A stretch of 64,000 nucleotides of DNA from Melieria omissa (taxonomy: Eukaryota > Arthropoda > Insecta > Diptera > Ulidiidae): contig OZ020267.1 of assembly GCA_963971225.1 (NCBI GenBank), positions 96,957,648 through 97,021,647 of the forward strand, in the 5' to 3' direction. The notes under the pieces were generated by a model. The model made no database searches, was not told the origin of the DNA, and worked only from the letters and a program-made list of their open reading frames with translations. A program made the position numbers and the translations under genes. Position 1 is the first letter of the stretch. Each line of letters opens with the position of its first letter. This document shows, one piece after another, positions 46,200 through 58,102 of the stretch.

Positions 46200-48335
46200 G
46201 TTTCGATCATTTCCCTTTCGATACAGGCGGCCCAGCTGCACCACATAATTTGTCCGTAAGTGCGTTGCGTTAGGAGCGGCTTGCCCCTTCACAATATCCA
46301 TGATACACTATGATCAATAAGTACCGGGAAATTTTTTTTAGGTCGGTAGGACCTTAACTGACATCTGTGTCAAATTTTGAGCGGAATTGTATCATTAGTT
46401 TTTGTTTGGCAGCTGTCAGCGTCAGTCAACTTTTTGTACTTCGTCGCATTTTACAATGGATAATTTTGTTGATCAACGTATTTGTTTGAAATTTCGTCTT
46501 AGGAACGAAATTTCTTGTGCCAATGCGCTTAAAATGTTGCAGAAAGCATTTGGGCATTTTTTACCTGCATCGGGCAACGGCGGAAAATTTAAAATACACA
46601 GTCCCGGTACTTATTGATCATAGTGTATTCTTCACGTTCTCATCTTGACGCTGTATCGACGCCACCCAATCTTCGCTGCGGACAGGTCTTCATGACGCTT
46701 CCTGCAACTGTTGCTGTTTCACCTGCTGGCAGCACCGAAGATCGGTTCGTGTTGTCGACGTGTGCCATCTTGGAACCCGCATGGTGTACACTTTCGACAT
46801 CGCACTCTTGAAGTCTTAACCACCAGCGGACTATGCGTGGCGGAAGACGGGTGACTGCCTTCATGGTTGCCACGGCGTTGCAGTCGGTGATGACTGTGAA
46901 GTGTTTGCCCAGGAGATACGTCCGGAACCTCTGTAGTGTCTCGACTATCGCTAGCACCTTCAGTTCGGCCTCGCTGCACTGCACCTTGAGACACTTTTGA
47001 CAACGGGCCTTCTGTTGCGGCTTCGGACATTTGGCTGCGATGTGTCCAAACTCCCGACAATTGTAGCACTTGACCCCTTTCCGCTCAGCATTCTGCGACT
47101 GGTCCTCACACTTTAGCTTGCCCTCTGCTGCACCTCCGGATACCGGTGGGGTGTTCTCCATTGAGCTCAAAAACTCGTTGCATATCTGGTGATTCATTCA
47201 TAAGATAAGATATTATTGAGTGCCCATCCAGTTCACCTCTATGCCCTGCGTTAAGCATGGCGTAGTAATACTGCCGTAGTGATTCGTTTGACTTGCGCAT
47301 CCGCTTGGGCATCTCGCGATGCACATCTGCTACCCTTACGACGCTTGGAAAGTCCCGAAGAAGTGTGCACACCAACTGGTGCCACGTCCTGAACACTGGC
47401 TGCACTTCTGCCCACTCGTTAGCCACCCCTTTGAGTTTGTGGTGAACCGCAAATAGAACCGCTTCTTCAGACCAACTGTACAGCTCTCACATCTGCTCGA
47501 TCTTGTCAATAAACTGATTCGCTGATTTTACGCCTTTTAGTGGGTCGAATTTACGAGATACACGAGATATATCTCGTGTATACTGCTTGGCTGATGACTT
47601 TGCGCTCCACTTGAATTGGCACAGTCTTCGTCCTGAGTTGCTCCTCGTCGAGGTGGTGATTGTCGCGAAAGCATTGCCGCCTGATCTGCTCCTGCTGCAC
47701 TAGCACACGCTTTGTCGCCGGTCACCGGCTCGTCCTGGTTCCGGAGCAGTTTGTTTAGCTGTTCTATTTTGAGTGCTGCCTCGTTCACTGCGTTTTACCA
47801 ACTCTTTCACCGTACTTTATTTCTATCGCGTCGCGTCTATCGCTCACGCCCTCGGTTTGGTTCTGGAAAATTCTATCGTTCCCCTTCGCTTAATTCTCGT
47901 GTCTCTCGCTCACGCCACCTTTCAACTCGCGAAAGCATCCATCGCTCCTGCGCTCAGTTCTCTACTTCGAGCGTCTATCGCATACGCTGTGCTCTATTGT
48001 GGGTGTCTATCACCAACGAACATAAAGTAATCTAGAACGTACATCTTTGGCCCACCTAAGGAGAAATATTTTAAGTTTAAACCCCTCCCAAATATTTGTA
48101 TGTTGCCGAAATTATAGTTACCAAAAATTGTTTCAACTGGAATTGCGCTTGGAAGTTGTGACCGTAACCCCTCTCAAAATGGAATCTTATGTGCACCACT
48201 GTGCCAGCTGATAAACATGACGATGAACGCACCTTTTATTGTAATATTATTGTTGTTACTTTTGCTTTAATGTATCCTTTCTCGAATGCACCCGTTTTGA
48301 TTTTGATATTTTTGGTAAAATAAGAAATTGAAAAA
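46200..48335 (-). mobile_element. Ty3/gypsy remnant, block 1 copy
   Basis: Minus-strand Gag piece with CYNCREFGHIAAKCPKP (CCHC knuckle, about 47070) and a MANEWAEVQPVFRTWH capsid region (47426-47106), followed directly by RNase H-like FRTYLLGKHFTVITDC (about 46900). Protease, reverse transcriptase and integrase are deleted. No LTRs are recognised. Interrupted by a mariner derivative at 46306-46625. The same remnant is at 60870-63178. Confidence 0.75.
46306..46625 (+). mobile_element. Internally deleted mariner (320 bp)
   Basis: Terminal repeats CACTATGATCAATAAGTACC... of 24 bases, flanked by TA (46304-46305, 46626-46627). It contains the start of a mariner transposase (MDNFVDQRICLKFRLRNE at 46456) and then jumps to the 3' end. 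The paralogous site in block 2 (near 60989) is empty and reads GATATTCTTCACG. Confidence 0.85.
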
Positions 48336-48599
48336 AGAAGAAAAAAGAATTGGAATCGGCAAAGCCTACTTGAATCGCCGTTAAGATTTACAGTTAGGCC
48401 ACGCTGTCGAACATTTTCGAGTCGGTTGCTGTACTTTTCAAATTGTCGCGTTGTCGCTGTAGCATAGCGGTTGCGTGTCGTGTGTCGTTATGTGCGTATA
48501 CGCGTAAGCGTGAAAGGAAAATTTGAAAGTAACAACGTACGTTACTCGTTAGTTCGGAATTCAAACGAGCGAAAAGTGAAAGTAAAACAAACGTTAAAA
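47800..48599. other. 5' part of the gypsy remnant, then leader of the next element
   Basis: Up to about 48335 it matches 62780-63178. From there the sequence belongs to the SAP-Gag element, with no LTR visible. No other gene. Confidence 0.5.
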
Positions 48600-49736
48600 A
48601 TGTCGTTAGGGAACAGAAAAGTCAGCGAATTGCGTGAACAATGCAAACGGGCCGGATTGCCGACGTCGGGCAGCAAGAATCAGTTATTTGAACGGTTATA
48701 TGAACAAAGAAACGATGAAACAATGAATTCCACGATGGACGAATCAACAGTGACTCAACGTATCTCCATGTTGGAGAAGACAATTTTAGAACTACGCGCG
48801 CAGCTGAACCAAAATTCGCAACCACATTTCGAACCTTTATTAACATCGTCGCCAGTACCGACGGTGCACGGTGCAATACAGTGCACCAAATACAAGACCG
48901 ACTCAATACACGCAATTTCCACACACCAATACGCAAGCGCAACCAGTTGCGCTTCAGTTTCAAAATTATATGAGTGCTCCGATTCCGGGTGCCAACATGT
49001 TTGTGCCGAACGTCAATAATCACGCGAGTGCTCCGTATGTTGTTAATTCAATGCCGACCGTTTTTCCGAATAATCCGTCATCGTGCAATAGCAATATTCG
49101 CGATATAATCGAGCTATTACCAGCATTTGATCCATCGTCGGATAAATCGCTGAACCCGCGGCAATTCATCAAACGGGTAGAATTGCTGAAAAATGCATAC
49201 GGATGGAACGAGGGCGCCATTATGTTCGCTATACAACAAAAAATGAGTGGCTCAGCCAAACTGTGGATTGATTCGCAAGATACGGTGTTTTTAACGTGGC
49301 AGCAATTTGTGAATCAGTTCTTAGCCGACTTTCGGTGTTTTGAGAACGAAGCCGACATACATTTAAAGTTAGCGCGGTCTAAACGACAACCAAACGAATC
49401 GCCGGTTGCGTATGTGTATCGAATGCAAGCGTTGGGTGCGAAGGGTGGACTACCCGAATCGAGTATTATACGCCATATTGTGAACGGTATAAACGATTTT
49501 GATTTAAAACGGAAAATATCAAACGAATACGACCGATGCTAGGATTTACTGCGCGATATCCTGAGTTATAGTGCGTACAACGATATTAGACCAGTACTAA
49601 ATAAACCGAAAGCGAAATCTGAAATGTTTTAATTGCTCTAAGCCTGGACATTTTTCGGTTAACTGTCCAGAGCCGCAGAAGAAACCGCGATGCAACAAGT
49701 GTCAGCGTACGACACACAAAACAATGCACTGTCAAT
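48600..49736 (+). pseudogene. Gag of the SAP-type gypsy element
   Basis: The ATG at 48600 opens with NRKVSELREQCKRAGLPTSG, which fits the SAP DNA-binding motif (residues about 5-37). A coiled-coil-like stretch (RISMLEKTILELRAQL) and, in a second frame, a capsid region (PRQFIKRVELLKNAYGW, about 49158) follow. A double zinc knuckle CFNCSKPGHFSVNC and CNKCQRTTHKTMHC (about 49625-49735) is in a third frame. Two frame breaks and one stop. Confidence 0.75.
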
Positions 49737-52700
49737 GTGAACGTAATCTCGAATAAGCCAACTTCTTCCGGGAACATTATTAAAGAAATCGAAGTTAACG
49801 GTTACAAAACAAACGCATTCGTTGACCCCGGTAGCTCGTGCACCCTCATAAAGAAGAGTTTCGCTGAGAAGGTAGGGCAACCGGAAAAACACAATTCGAT
49901 TTTACGTGGATTTGCAGGTGGCGAATACTTGTGTGTCGCGAAAGTACACGCTTACATAACAATAGACAACAACAAAATAAACGCGGATTTGTCAATCGTC
50001 GACGATTAATTAATTTGTGAAAATGTGCTACTCGGAAATGACGTGCTGTGTAAAACTGGTAATCGTGTGGTGATCGAAGGGGATCATTGCCGCATAGAAC
50101 GAATTCGAAACATCACCACTACCGCGGATCTAGATGCATCGCAACGATCACAGCTCGATAATCTCATAACAGAGTACGGTGAAGTGTTCGCAAATGACCT
50201 CACAGAAATAGGTAAATGCGCAATCTCTAAAATGAACATTGAATTAAGCACGGAAGTGCCAATTTGCCTCAAACCATATCGCATACCATTCGCGAAAAGA
50301 CCGATTGTTTCGGCAATTATTTCCGAGCTACTCACCAACGGGATTATTCGACCGAGTCAGTCACCCCACGCATCACCGGTGGTCTTGGTCGATAAACAAA
50401 ATGGTGAACACAGACTCTGTGTTGACTATCGGTGTTTGAATAAGATTACGGTTAGGCAGCCGTATCCCATGCCTAACATGGACGAACAATTTGCACAATT
50501 ATCCGGGAATAAATATTTTACAGCGCTAGACTTACGAATGGGCTATCATCAGATTGAAATCGATGAAAATTCAAAAAAATATACCGCGTTCGTAACTACT
50601 GAGGGCCATTTCGAGTATAATCGGATGCCTTTTGGCCTCGTTAACGCGCCCGCAGTATTTCAATCCGTAATGAACAACATCGTATCGAAAATGGCCGCCA
50701 ATGAAGTGCTGGTGTACTTGGACGACATTATTATTCCGAGTCAGACTATCGATGAAGGGTTAGTGCGCTTGGAAAAGTTCCTATGATTGTTAAAAGAAGC
50801 CAATCTAACGCTTCGGGTTGACAAGTGCAAATTTCTAGAGACCGAAATTGAACATTTAGGTCATGTAATCAACGCGAACGGTATAACCCCCGGTAAACGT
50901 AAAATCAGTGCGATCACAAACTTTCCGGAACCAACAAACGTAACCGAAGTGAGACGGTTCCTGGGGCTCACAGGGTTTTTCCGAAAATTCGTACCAAACT
51001 TCTCCCTCATCGCGAACCCCATTACAAAACTGCTCCACAAAGATCAACAAGATAACTTTATTTGGGACGTCGAACAAAAAGCCGCGTTTAAGAAACTTAT
51101 TTATACATTGATCAATAAGCCCGTACTAGCCTTATACGATCAAAAAGCGCAACACGAAGTTCACACGGACGCGAGCAGCGTAGGACTCGCGGGCGTCTTG
51201 CTACAATCCATCGACGGGAAAACGTGGAATACGGTCTTCTATTATAGCCGACATTGCACTGACGCAGAAACGCGGTATCATAGCTATGAACTTGAAGTTC
51301 TTGCCGTAGTCGAAACTTTAGAACGATTCCGCATATACATACTAGGAAAACGGTTCCGACTGGTAACTGATTGCTCAGCCGTAGCTCGCGTAAAAGAAAA
51401 TAAAGAACTCAAATCTAAGATCGCTCGTTGGTGGCTGAAGCTGTTGGAATTCGATTTCGAATGTATCCACCGCCAGGGTACCCGTCTTCAACATGTCGAC
51501 GCTCTGAGCCGTATGCCTGACGAACCCCCGAAGGAAGTTGAACCCGCTGGATTCATACTCAAGGTAACTGCAAATGTAGACGATTGGCTGTTGACGATGC
51601 AGCTTCAAGACGAAAGTCTTCGCGAAATCATCAGCATCGCTAATGGGTCGGTGAAATCATCACGTGAAACCGCCATTAAGGAAGAATACAGACTGAAAAA
51701 TCACCGACTTTACCGCAACCAGCCAGACGGGTTACGGTTTGTGGTGCCCAAGGCTGTGCGATGGCGCGTGGGGCAACTTTGCCACGATCAAGCAGGGCAT
51801 CATGCACTCGAAAAAACGCTCGAGCGCCTTCGAAAATCGTACTGGTTCCCGCAAATGAGGAAGTACGTGAAGCGTTATATCGCTGCTTGTATTCAGTGTT
51901 GTCACCAGAAACACCGTGCTGGAAAATCCGAGGATTGCCTGCATTACAGCCCCATTCAGCCAATTCCGTTCTGTCTGATCCACGTCGACCACATGGGTCC
52001 CTTTACTCGCAGCAAGCGCAGTAACTGCTATGTACTCGCGATCTCCGACGCATTTAGTAAATTTTTGGTTGTCAAGGCTGTATGCGACACCAAGACAACA
52101 CACGTCTTACGAGTTCTCAACGATATGTCCAGCTTTTTCGGGCTGCCATCCCGAATTATATCAGACAGAGGGACGTCGTTCACATCCAAAGCATTCGAGG
52201 CGTACTGCAAGGAAAATGGCATCCAACACACGAAGACAGCTGTGCGCACTCCGCGAGCCAACGGACAAGTGGAGTGTGCTAACCAGAGTATCCTGTCGTT
52301 TATCTGAACGACTACCGAAAATCAGAAGGATTGGGACCTAACGCTACGAGATCTGCAGTGGACTATAAACTCCCAAAGGAACGCCACTACCGGGTTCAGT
52401 CCAAACGAGTTAGTGTTTGACTTTAATCTGCGCGATATTGTCCAAAACGAACTCCTTGCAGCAATTCACGATGACATCAACGATGAGACAACCACGCTAT
52501 CAATGTCCGAGAAACGTGCCCATGCCGAACGCAACATCAGCGACGAACGGGAAAAGTGGAAACAGCGTTTTGACCGTACTCACACGAAGCCCACGAGTTA
52601 TGCCGAAAACGCTCTCGTGGTGATTGAAAATGAGCCAGCAGCATCGGGTGATTCCCGGAAACTGGAGCCAAAGTATCGAGGACCGTATATTGTCAGCAAG

Positions 52701-52919
52701 GTCCTCGGCAACCACCGGTATCTGCTTGAGGATATCCCCGGCTACCAGGTGACGACTAGGAAGTTCTGCTCCATATACGCCTCCGATAAAATTAAGCCCT
52801 GGTGTAACAGTAGTCCCGAGCTAGACGACGACGACCCACTTGAATCCGACGACGACCAAATCGAGGGCGATTGCTGTCAGGAACGGCCGAGTTGTCACGC
52901 CAACACAACGCAACCCTGA
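49737..52919 (+). pseudogene. Pol of the SAP-type gypsy element
   Basis: A single frame with three internal stops (50007, 50784, 52305). Protease-like FVDPGSSCTLIKK (about 49820), reverse transcriptase with YLDD (about 50716), RNase H HTDASSVGLAGVLLQ (about 51163), integrase zinc region around 51780-51905, and integrase core with HVDHMGPF, SDRGTSF and TPRANGQVECAN. The frame ends with an acidic tail (LDDDDPLESDDDQIEGD). Few disabling changes, so fairly young. Confidence 0.85.
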
Positions 52920-53137
52920 CCCGAGCGATCAACACAACGCAACCCTGACCCGAGCGATCAACAACCATGACGTCAGAGATGCCTACCGACGCGCGGCGCG
53001 AACGGATTGATTTTAAAAAAACCCAAATTCAATTTGTGACGACTGTATATTGCTATATTTTATATAATCTAGATTGCTTACCACGTTGCACGCTACGTTT
53101 TGCGTTGCTGGAAAATAAATAAAAGTCAATTTGTGAC

Positions 53138-53250
53138 ACTTGTGTGATTCTTGTAATTCTCATCTGCTTCTTGTGGATAGCGATAGAAGTAGTCCAATGT
53201 TTCATCAACTCAAGCCAGAAGCGGAACCTAAGTCCTCTGGGTCCTAGGTC
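53138..53250 (-). repeat. tRNA-derived SINE-like repeat (copy b)
   Basis: It shares with 3487-3630 the tail words for CAAGAATCACAC, GCAGATGAGAA and CTATCGCTATCCACA, then a degraded head. It sits at the junction between the SAP-Gag gypsy element and duplicated block 2. Confidence 0.45.
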
Positions 53251-53360
53251 CTCATAATTAACCTTTGAACCAAACAAAAAGCATAATTAAATTTATTGTT
53301 AGATTTATTGCACACCGTCTGCGTCTGTGTTAACAATTATTCATGTTCGCTGTTGCTTAA

Positions 53361-54096
53361 TTAAGCGAAAAGTGCACTAATGATTTCCACCTTCTTTTTG
53401 CTATTCTTTTCGGCTACGAGTTTGTCAAACCATGCAATTAGCTGGGGATTCTTCTCCACCTCATCAGGTGATGCACTCAAAAATGTCTTGAAGCCTGCTT
53501 CGAAATTGTCAGAAAAGTTGATGAGGCGTTTCTCAAATTCATCTTCGAATTTTTTCAAACCGGCCTTCTCGAACGTTGTCTTCAGTGTCTCGGTGAGCTT
53601 GTCATCGTCGGGCATATCCTCGTAGTCCTGTAGAATTTCTGTCATCTTTAACATGGCGCTAAATGACTTCTTCGCATCATTGGAATCCCTCTTAATGTCC
53701 AAGTCTTTGACAAAGTCGGCTAAGCGCGTAATGTTCGCTTGCAGTGCTTCGCTCTTATCCGGCAGCGCGTTCAGCTCCTTGACCGTATCCTGGAACAGTA
53801 CACGACCCTCTTCGAAGGCGTACTTGGAGAGCAGAGTCACTTGGACCACTACGGTAAGCAGCAGCTGATTGCGCGGAGTCAACTCCTCTTTGGAAGACGG
53901 GCTGTCCGCCCTGTCTACCGTGGCGGATCTTTGGGCAACAGCAACATCGCTGGAATCGTGCTTCTCCACCGGCATTGCATGCACGAACTGCAAAAAGCGA
54001 AATTATTACGTAGGAAGGCTGAGTGCAGAGGAGTCCTGATGTTGTTACCTGCAGCAGGCAGAGACTGGAAATGCAAAACACTGCAATCTTAAGCAT
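53361..54096 (-). CDS. Secreted helical family protein, copy 10 (two exons)
   Basis: Predicted 224-residue secreted protein. Exon 1 is 54096-54049 (MLKIAVFCISSLCLLQ). The intron is 54048-53988 (61 bases). Exon 2 is 53987-53361, starting FVHAMPVEKHDSSD. Core VKELNALPDKSEALQANITRL is intact and the mature part has no cysteine. A short deletion relative to copies 8 and 9 removes a few residues around DFVKDLDIK. It is the block 2 counterpart of copy 8, sharing the EKHDSS N terminus and its intergenic flank. Confidence 0.88.
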
Positions 54097-54151
54097 TTTG
54101 CCGTTGTTGTGTCGGAACGTTTCCACTTGTTCGCTTAAAATTTCACTGGCA

Positions 54152-54186
54152 ACTGAATCCGTTTGGTGCCGCTCTCAACTTTTATT
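54152..54186 (-). promoter_or_regulatory. Core promoter of copy 10
   Basis: AATAAAAG at 54186-54179 and initiator TCAGT at 54156-54152, minus strand. Confidence 0.65.
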
Positions 54187-55949
54187 TAGCGTCAAGAATG
54201 CAGCAAGTGTCAGTCAAATACGAAATACATTTAGTCTTCGATACGTTTAGACTGATCGTCTCATGAATTAATCAGAACAAAAGTGACCGAAACTAATTCT
54301 TTCATTCTAAATAAATAACAATTTTATGTTCACTTTTCGTGTGGCGTTATCAATTTGCCAAAAATTTAATTGTAGTCACACACACACAAAGACAGGTGTG
54401 TGTGTGGCAGATTTTTATAAAAAATATTTGTCTAATTATTTTTCATTTGAAGTAATTTCACCCAATTGGCCCATTAATTCATACTTTTTCACAGTTTCTT
54501 CATACAAACTTTTAAACCGTCGTTCACCACGTCCGATTTTATTATTCGGAAAAATGAAAAACACGTATCGAGATCTTTTCATTTGAAGTACTTTCACCAA
54601 GTTTGAGCTCAAATGGCTCACAAAAATTTGTTTCTTCATACATACTTTTAACCCGTCGTTGATTCAGTTAGATTTAGATTTTGAATATAATGAGACATAC
54701 GAGTATAATTTTTTTGGATATCAAGTATTTAAAAAAACTTTTTAAGTCAATAGGCTTATTGGTTCTTGGTTTTTCGGAGTCTTCTTGTAAACAAACATTA
54801 ACCCATTGTTGAAACAGTTAAATTTTGATTTTCGATAAAACTTTGAAATACGTGTCGATTCAGTTTTGAATTAGAGTATTTTCAGGAAGTTTTAAATCAA
54901 TATGTCTATTAAATAATATTTCTTCATACAATATCTTTACACATGTTTCGGCCTTTTACACCCCGGATGTAAAACAATCCCGTCTTAGCGAAGGTTCATT
55001 CTTCGAGATGTTCCTACAGTTTCATGATTGTAGCTTCGGCGGTTTGGGCTGAACGATGATGAATCAATCATTCAATCAGTCAATCAGGAAAAACAATCTA
55101 TGTATATAAAATGAAGGCGGTACCACACCCCCTTGTCCAATGCTCAAAATTTTTTTAGTCGAATTGTGTACATTTTAAGTTCCGAAAATCATAACTTCTG
55201 AACGAATAAAGATAATTGAAAAATTGTTTGTTTTGCTGTTGATTAGAAATTCATCATTCACTCATTCAATTCATTGTGTTCAAAAAATTAATTCAATCGA
55301 GATACAATGTGCTACGTAGTACTTTGTCAAAGTACGGCTTACTGTAAATAAGAATGATGAGAGCAACAATATTGAGTTTTAGTTGAAAAAGTAAAGAAAA
55401 TACGTTAATGAGAATGGAAAATAATAAAAAAATGTACGAAATATGCTGAAAGACTCAAATTTAAAAACAAAAATTCATTAATTTTGCTTTTAAAATGAGA
55501 ATCCAAATTCTAAAAATATCCGAAAAAAGTCTATGTAACCTATTTTGAAATTACCTGAATTTATTTATTGGAAATTATATTCATGGTAAAAGTAGCTGTA
55601 GCAGGAAAATCAGCACTAATAATACTAGTGCTACTAATACTAAAATAAAAAATGGTTCTCTTATGGTTCGTCGTCGCTTATGCTACACGCATCTCCTGCA
55701 TCGAAGTAAATTGTTTTTTCCAACCTTTCGTTACTCTGGAAATAATTGAATTTGGTACCATTTGCCACAATCCATTTCAACTTTATAGTGTATTAAGTCC
55801 TGGATATCTTCTCTTTAGTCGTAAATATGTTGGCTGCAAACAGAAGCAAACTTCCTTCGATGTAACCAATTTCATCAGTACTAGAAATAACTAGTACCTA
55901 CTTAAATACATATTTCAAACAGCTTGGAATTTTTCAAAAACATCTTTGT

Positions 55950-57385
55950 GCTGAAATTGAGTGGCAATAAGAATGATATCGCAAATTACAGACCCATCTC
56001 GAAACTTACGTCGGTGTCTAAACTTTTTGAATGCATAGTCAATGAAAAACTTATGTTTTGTGTCAATAATGCGATTTGTCAAAATCAGCACGGTTTTGTC
56101 AGGGGCAGATCTACTGTTTCCAATCTCGCGATATTTGTCGAGGATTGTCTGTCTGCTTTCCAAGATGGGAGTCAAGTAGATACTATCTACACAGATTTCG
56201 CTAAAGCCTTTGACAGAGTTTGTCATTCAATTCTGATATCGAAATTAAATTGTATGGGCTTTCACTCATCATTTCTTGGTTGGGTGAAATCATACCTTTC
56301 CAACAGACAGTGTGTCGTGGCTGTTGATAATCATTTTTCACATCCATTTGTTGCTACTTCCGGCGTTCCTCAAGGTAGCATACTTGGTCCTCTGTTGTTT
56401 GTTTTATTTATCAACGACATTGGCTCCTGCTTTTCGTTTGCAAAATTTTTACTATATGCGGATGATCTGAAGATTTATGCTGCGATTAATAATGTGGCAG
56501 ATTCGCTGGCACTACAGGCTGACCTAGACAGAGTACAGTCATGGTGTACGAGAAATCACCTTTTCTTAAACATTAGTAAGTGCTTTCATGTAACTTATTC
56601 TAGGAAACACAGCCCTTTGCACTTGCCCTACTCCCTGTCTGGTTCACTGTTGGAGTCAGTCCAAGAAATCAAAGATTTAGGTGTGTTCTTTGACACAAAA
56701 CTTTGTTTTTCTAGTCATATCGATTTCATTATTGCCAAATCAAATGCCATGTTGGGATTCGTTCGTCGGAACAGTGCGTCGTTCTCTGATCCTTATACGT
56801 TTAAACTGTTGTTCACGGCTTTCGTCAGATCAAGGCTGGAATATGCTTCGTTTATATGGAGGCCATACCAAGTGACTCACATTAATCGCATTGAGCGCAT
56901 CCAAAAGATTTGTATGCGGTTCGCCCTAAGGTCGCTGAACTTTACTGAACCGTTGCCGTCGTATATTTCCCGCTGCCGCCTTATAAACTTAATGAGTCTA
57001 AACTGTAGGCGAACCTATCTTGCGTGCTCCTTCATTGTTGGGTTATTAAATGGGTCTACAGATTGCCCAACCCTTTTAAGTAAAGTTGCTTTTAATGTTC
57101 CAATTCGTAACCTACGGCACGTAGAGACTTTCCACATCAGCCTTTTCAGGTCAAACTATGCTAAGAATGCGCCACTGGCCAGAGCCCTTGCGGAACTTAA
57201 TAGTGTCCCCGATCTCGATGTATCGCTTCCCAAAGGGACATTATTAAATTTGTTATTGAATACGTTCAGTTGAAGCTCTTTTCCTTACTTGTGTGACCTT
57301 TTTTTCTGTTCTTTTTTTCCTTTAGTCAGTAAGTTCTAAATGTACATTGGCTTATTAAATAAATAAATAAATAAATAAATATTCT
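55950..57385 (+). mobile_element. 5'-truncated LINE with (TAAA)n tail
   Basis: The reverse transcriptase frame is open to 57273. It shows NYRPISKLTSVSKLFE, GFVRGRSTVSNL, TDFAKAFDRV, SGVPQGSILGPLLF and YADDLKIY (about 56455). The 3' end is a (TAAA/AAAT)n tract at about 57352-57382. Block 1 shows the uninterrupted target near 28078. The clade is unsure; the block 4-5 motifs look CR1/Jockey-like. The reverse transcriptase part is undamaged. Confidence 0.85.
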
Positions 57386-58102
57386 TCGTTTAAGATGCAG
57401 TAGCAGAGTTGAACTGTTGTCTAGTTCAAATTAAATCGAAACTAACTTCCATTGCTCCAAACTCATTTAACTATTTATAAGCATAATTTGTGTATGCATA
57501 AAAATTCAACACACTAACTGGTACCTAATCAGTTGTTAGGTTTTCAATTTAAAATATTAAATTCATGGCAGTTTATTCCTGGCCCTGAATCATACTTTAA
57601 ATTATCTACAGGTTACATCCAGGTATGGTCGTGGATCAACAGTGCAGGAATGTCAGACATCAGACATAAATATGTCTGAAATTCTGCTTACATACCGGGC
57701 CTTACGAAAGAGTCATTAGGTGCCCAATAAATATAATCTCCACCACAGATATCAACTCAACTATCAACAAAATCTCAGCCGATCCAACCTCATTTCAAGT
57801 CGGAATTCTGAATTGATATTTAAATATGCGAAAGTTATTATGTTCGTATAAGTACAACAAGTAAAGAATAATATATACTAAGCGAAAATATCATGAACTC
57901 TTCTACAAAATATTCGACAAACTTTTCGTGAGTTTATGGATTTCGTAACCAACGTTTGAACCAAATAAAATAAATGAACTCACATCCAGTTAATCAGTTT
58001 CTCTTATAGTTTTTAGATTTCCTAGATAACCTTTGATCGAAACAAAAACCATCATTTCATTGCTAGATTTATTGCACACCGTCTGCGTCTACGTTGACAA
58101 TT

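Larger units (their letters stand above)
48336..53130 (+). mobile_element. Ty3/gypsy retrotransposon with SAP-like Gag, decayed
   Basis: Gag and Pol in order but no recognisable LTR pair, so the limits are approximate. It lies exactly at the junction between duplicated block 1 (ends about 48335) and block 2. Damage: a frame change in Gag near 48880, TAG at 49540, a frame break near 49620, TAA at 50007, TGA at 50784 and TGA at 52305. Confidence 0.8.

Noticed and set aside
55652..55894. Conserved 60-80 codon frames in the duplicated spacer (also minus strand 27824-28012)
   Set aside because: Conservation is explained by the recent segmental duplication. The minus-strand version has a stop in block 2.
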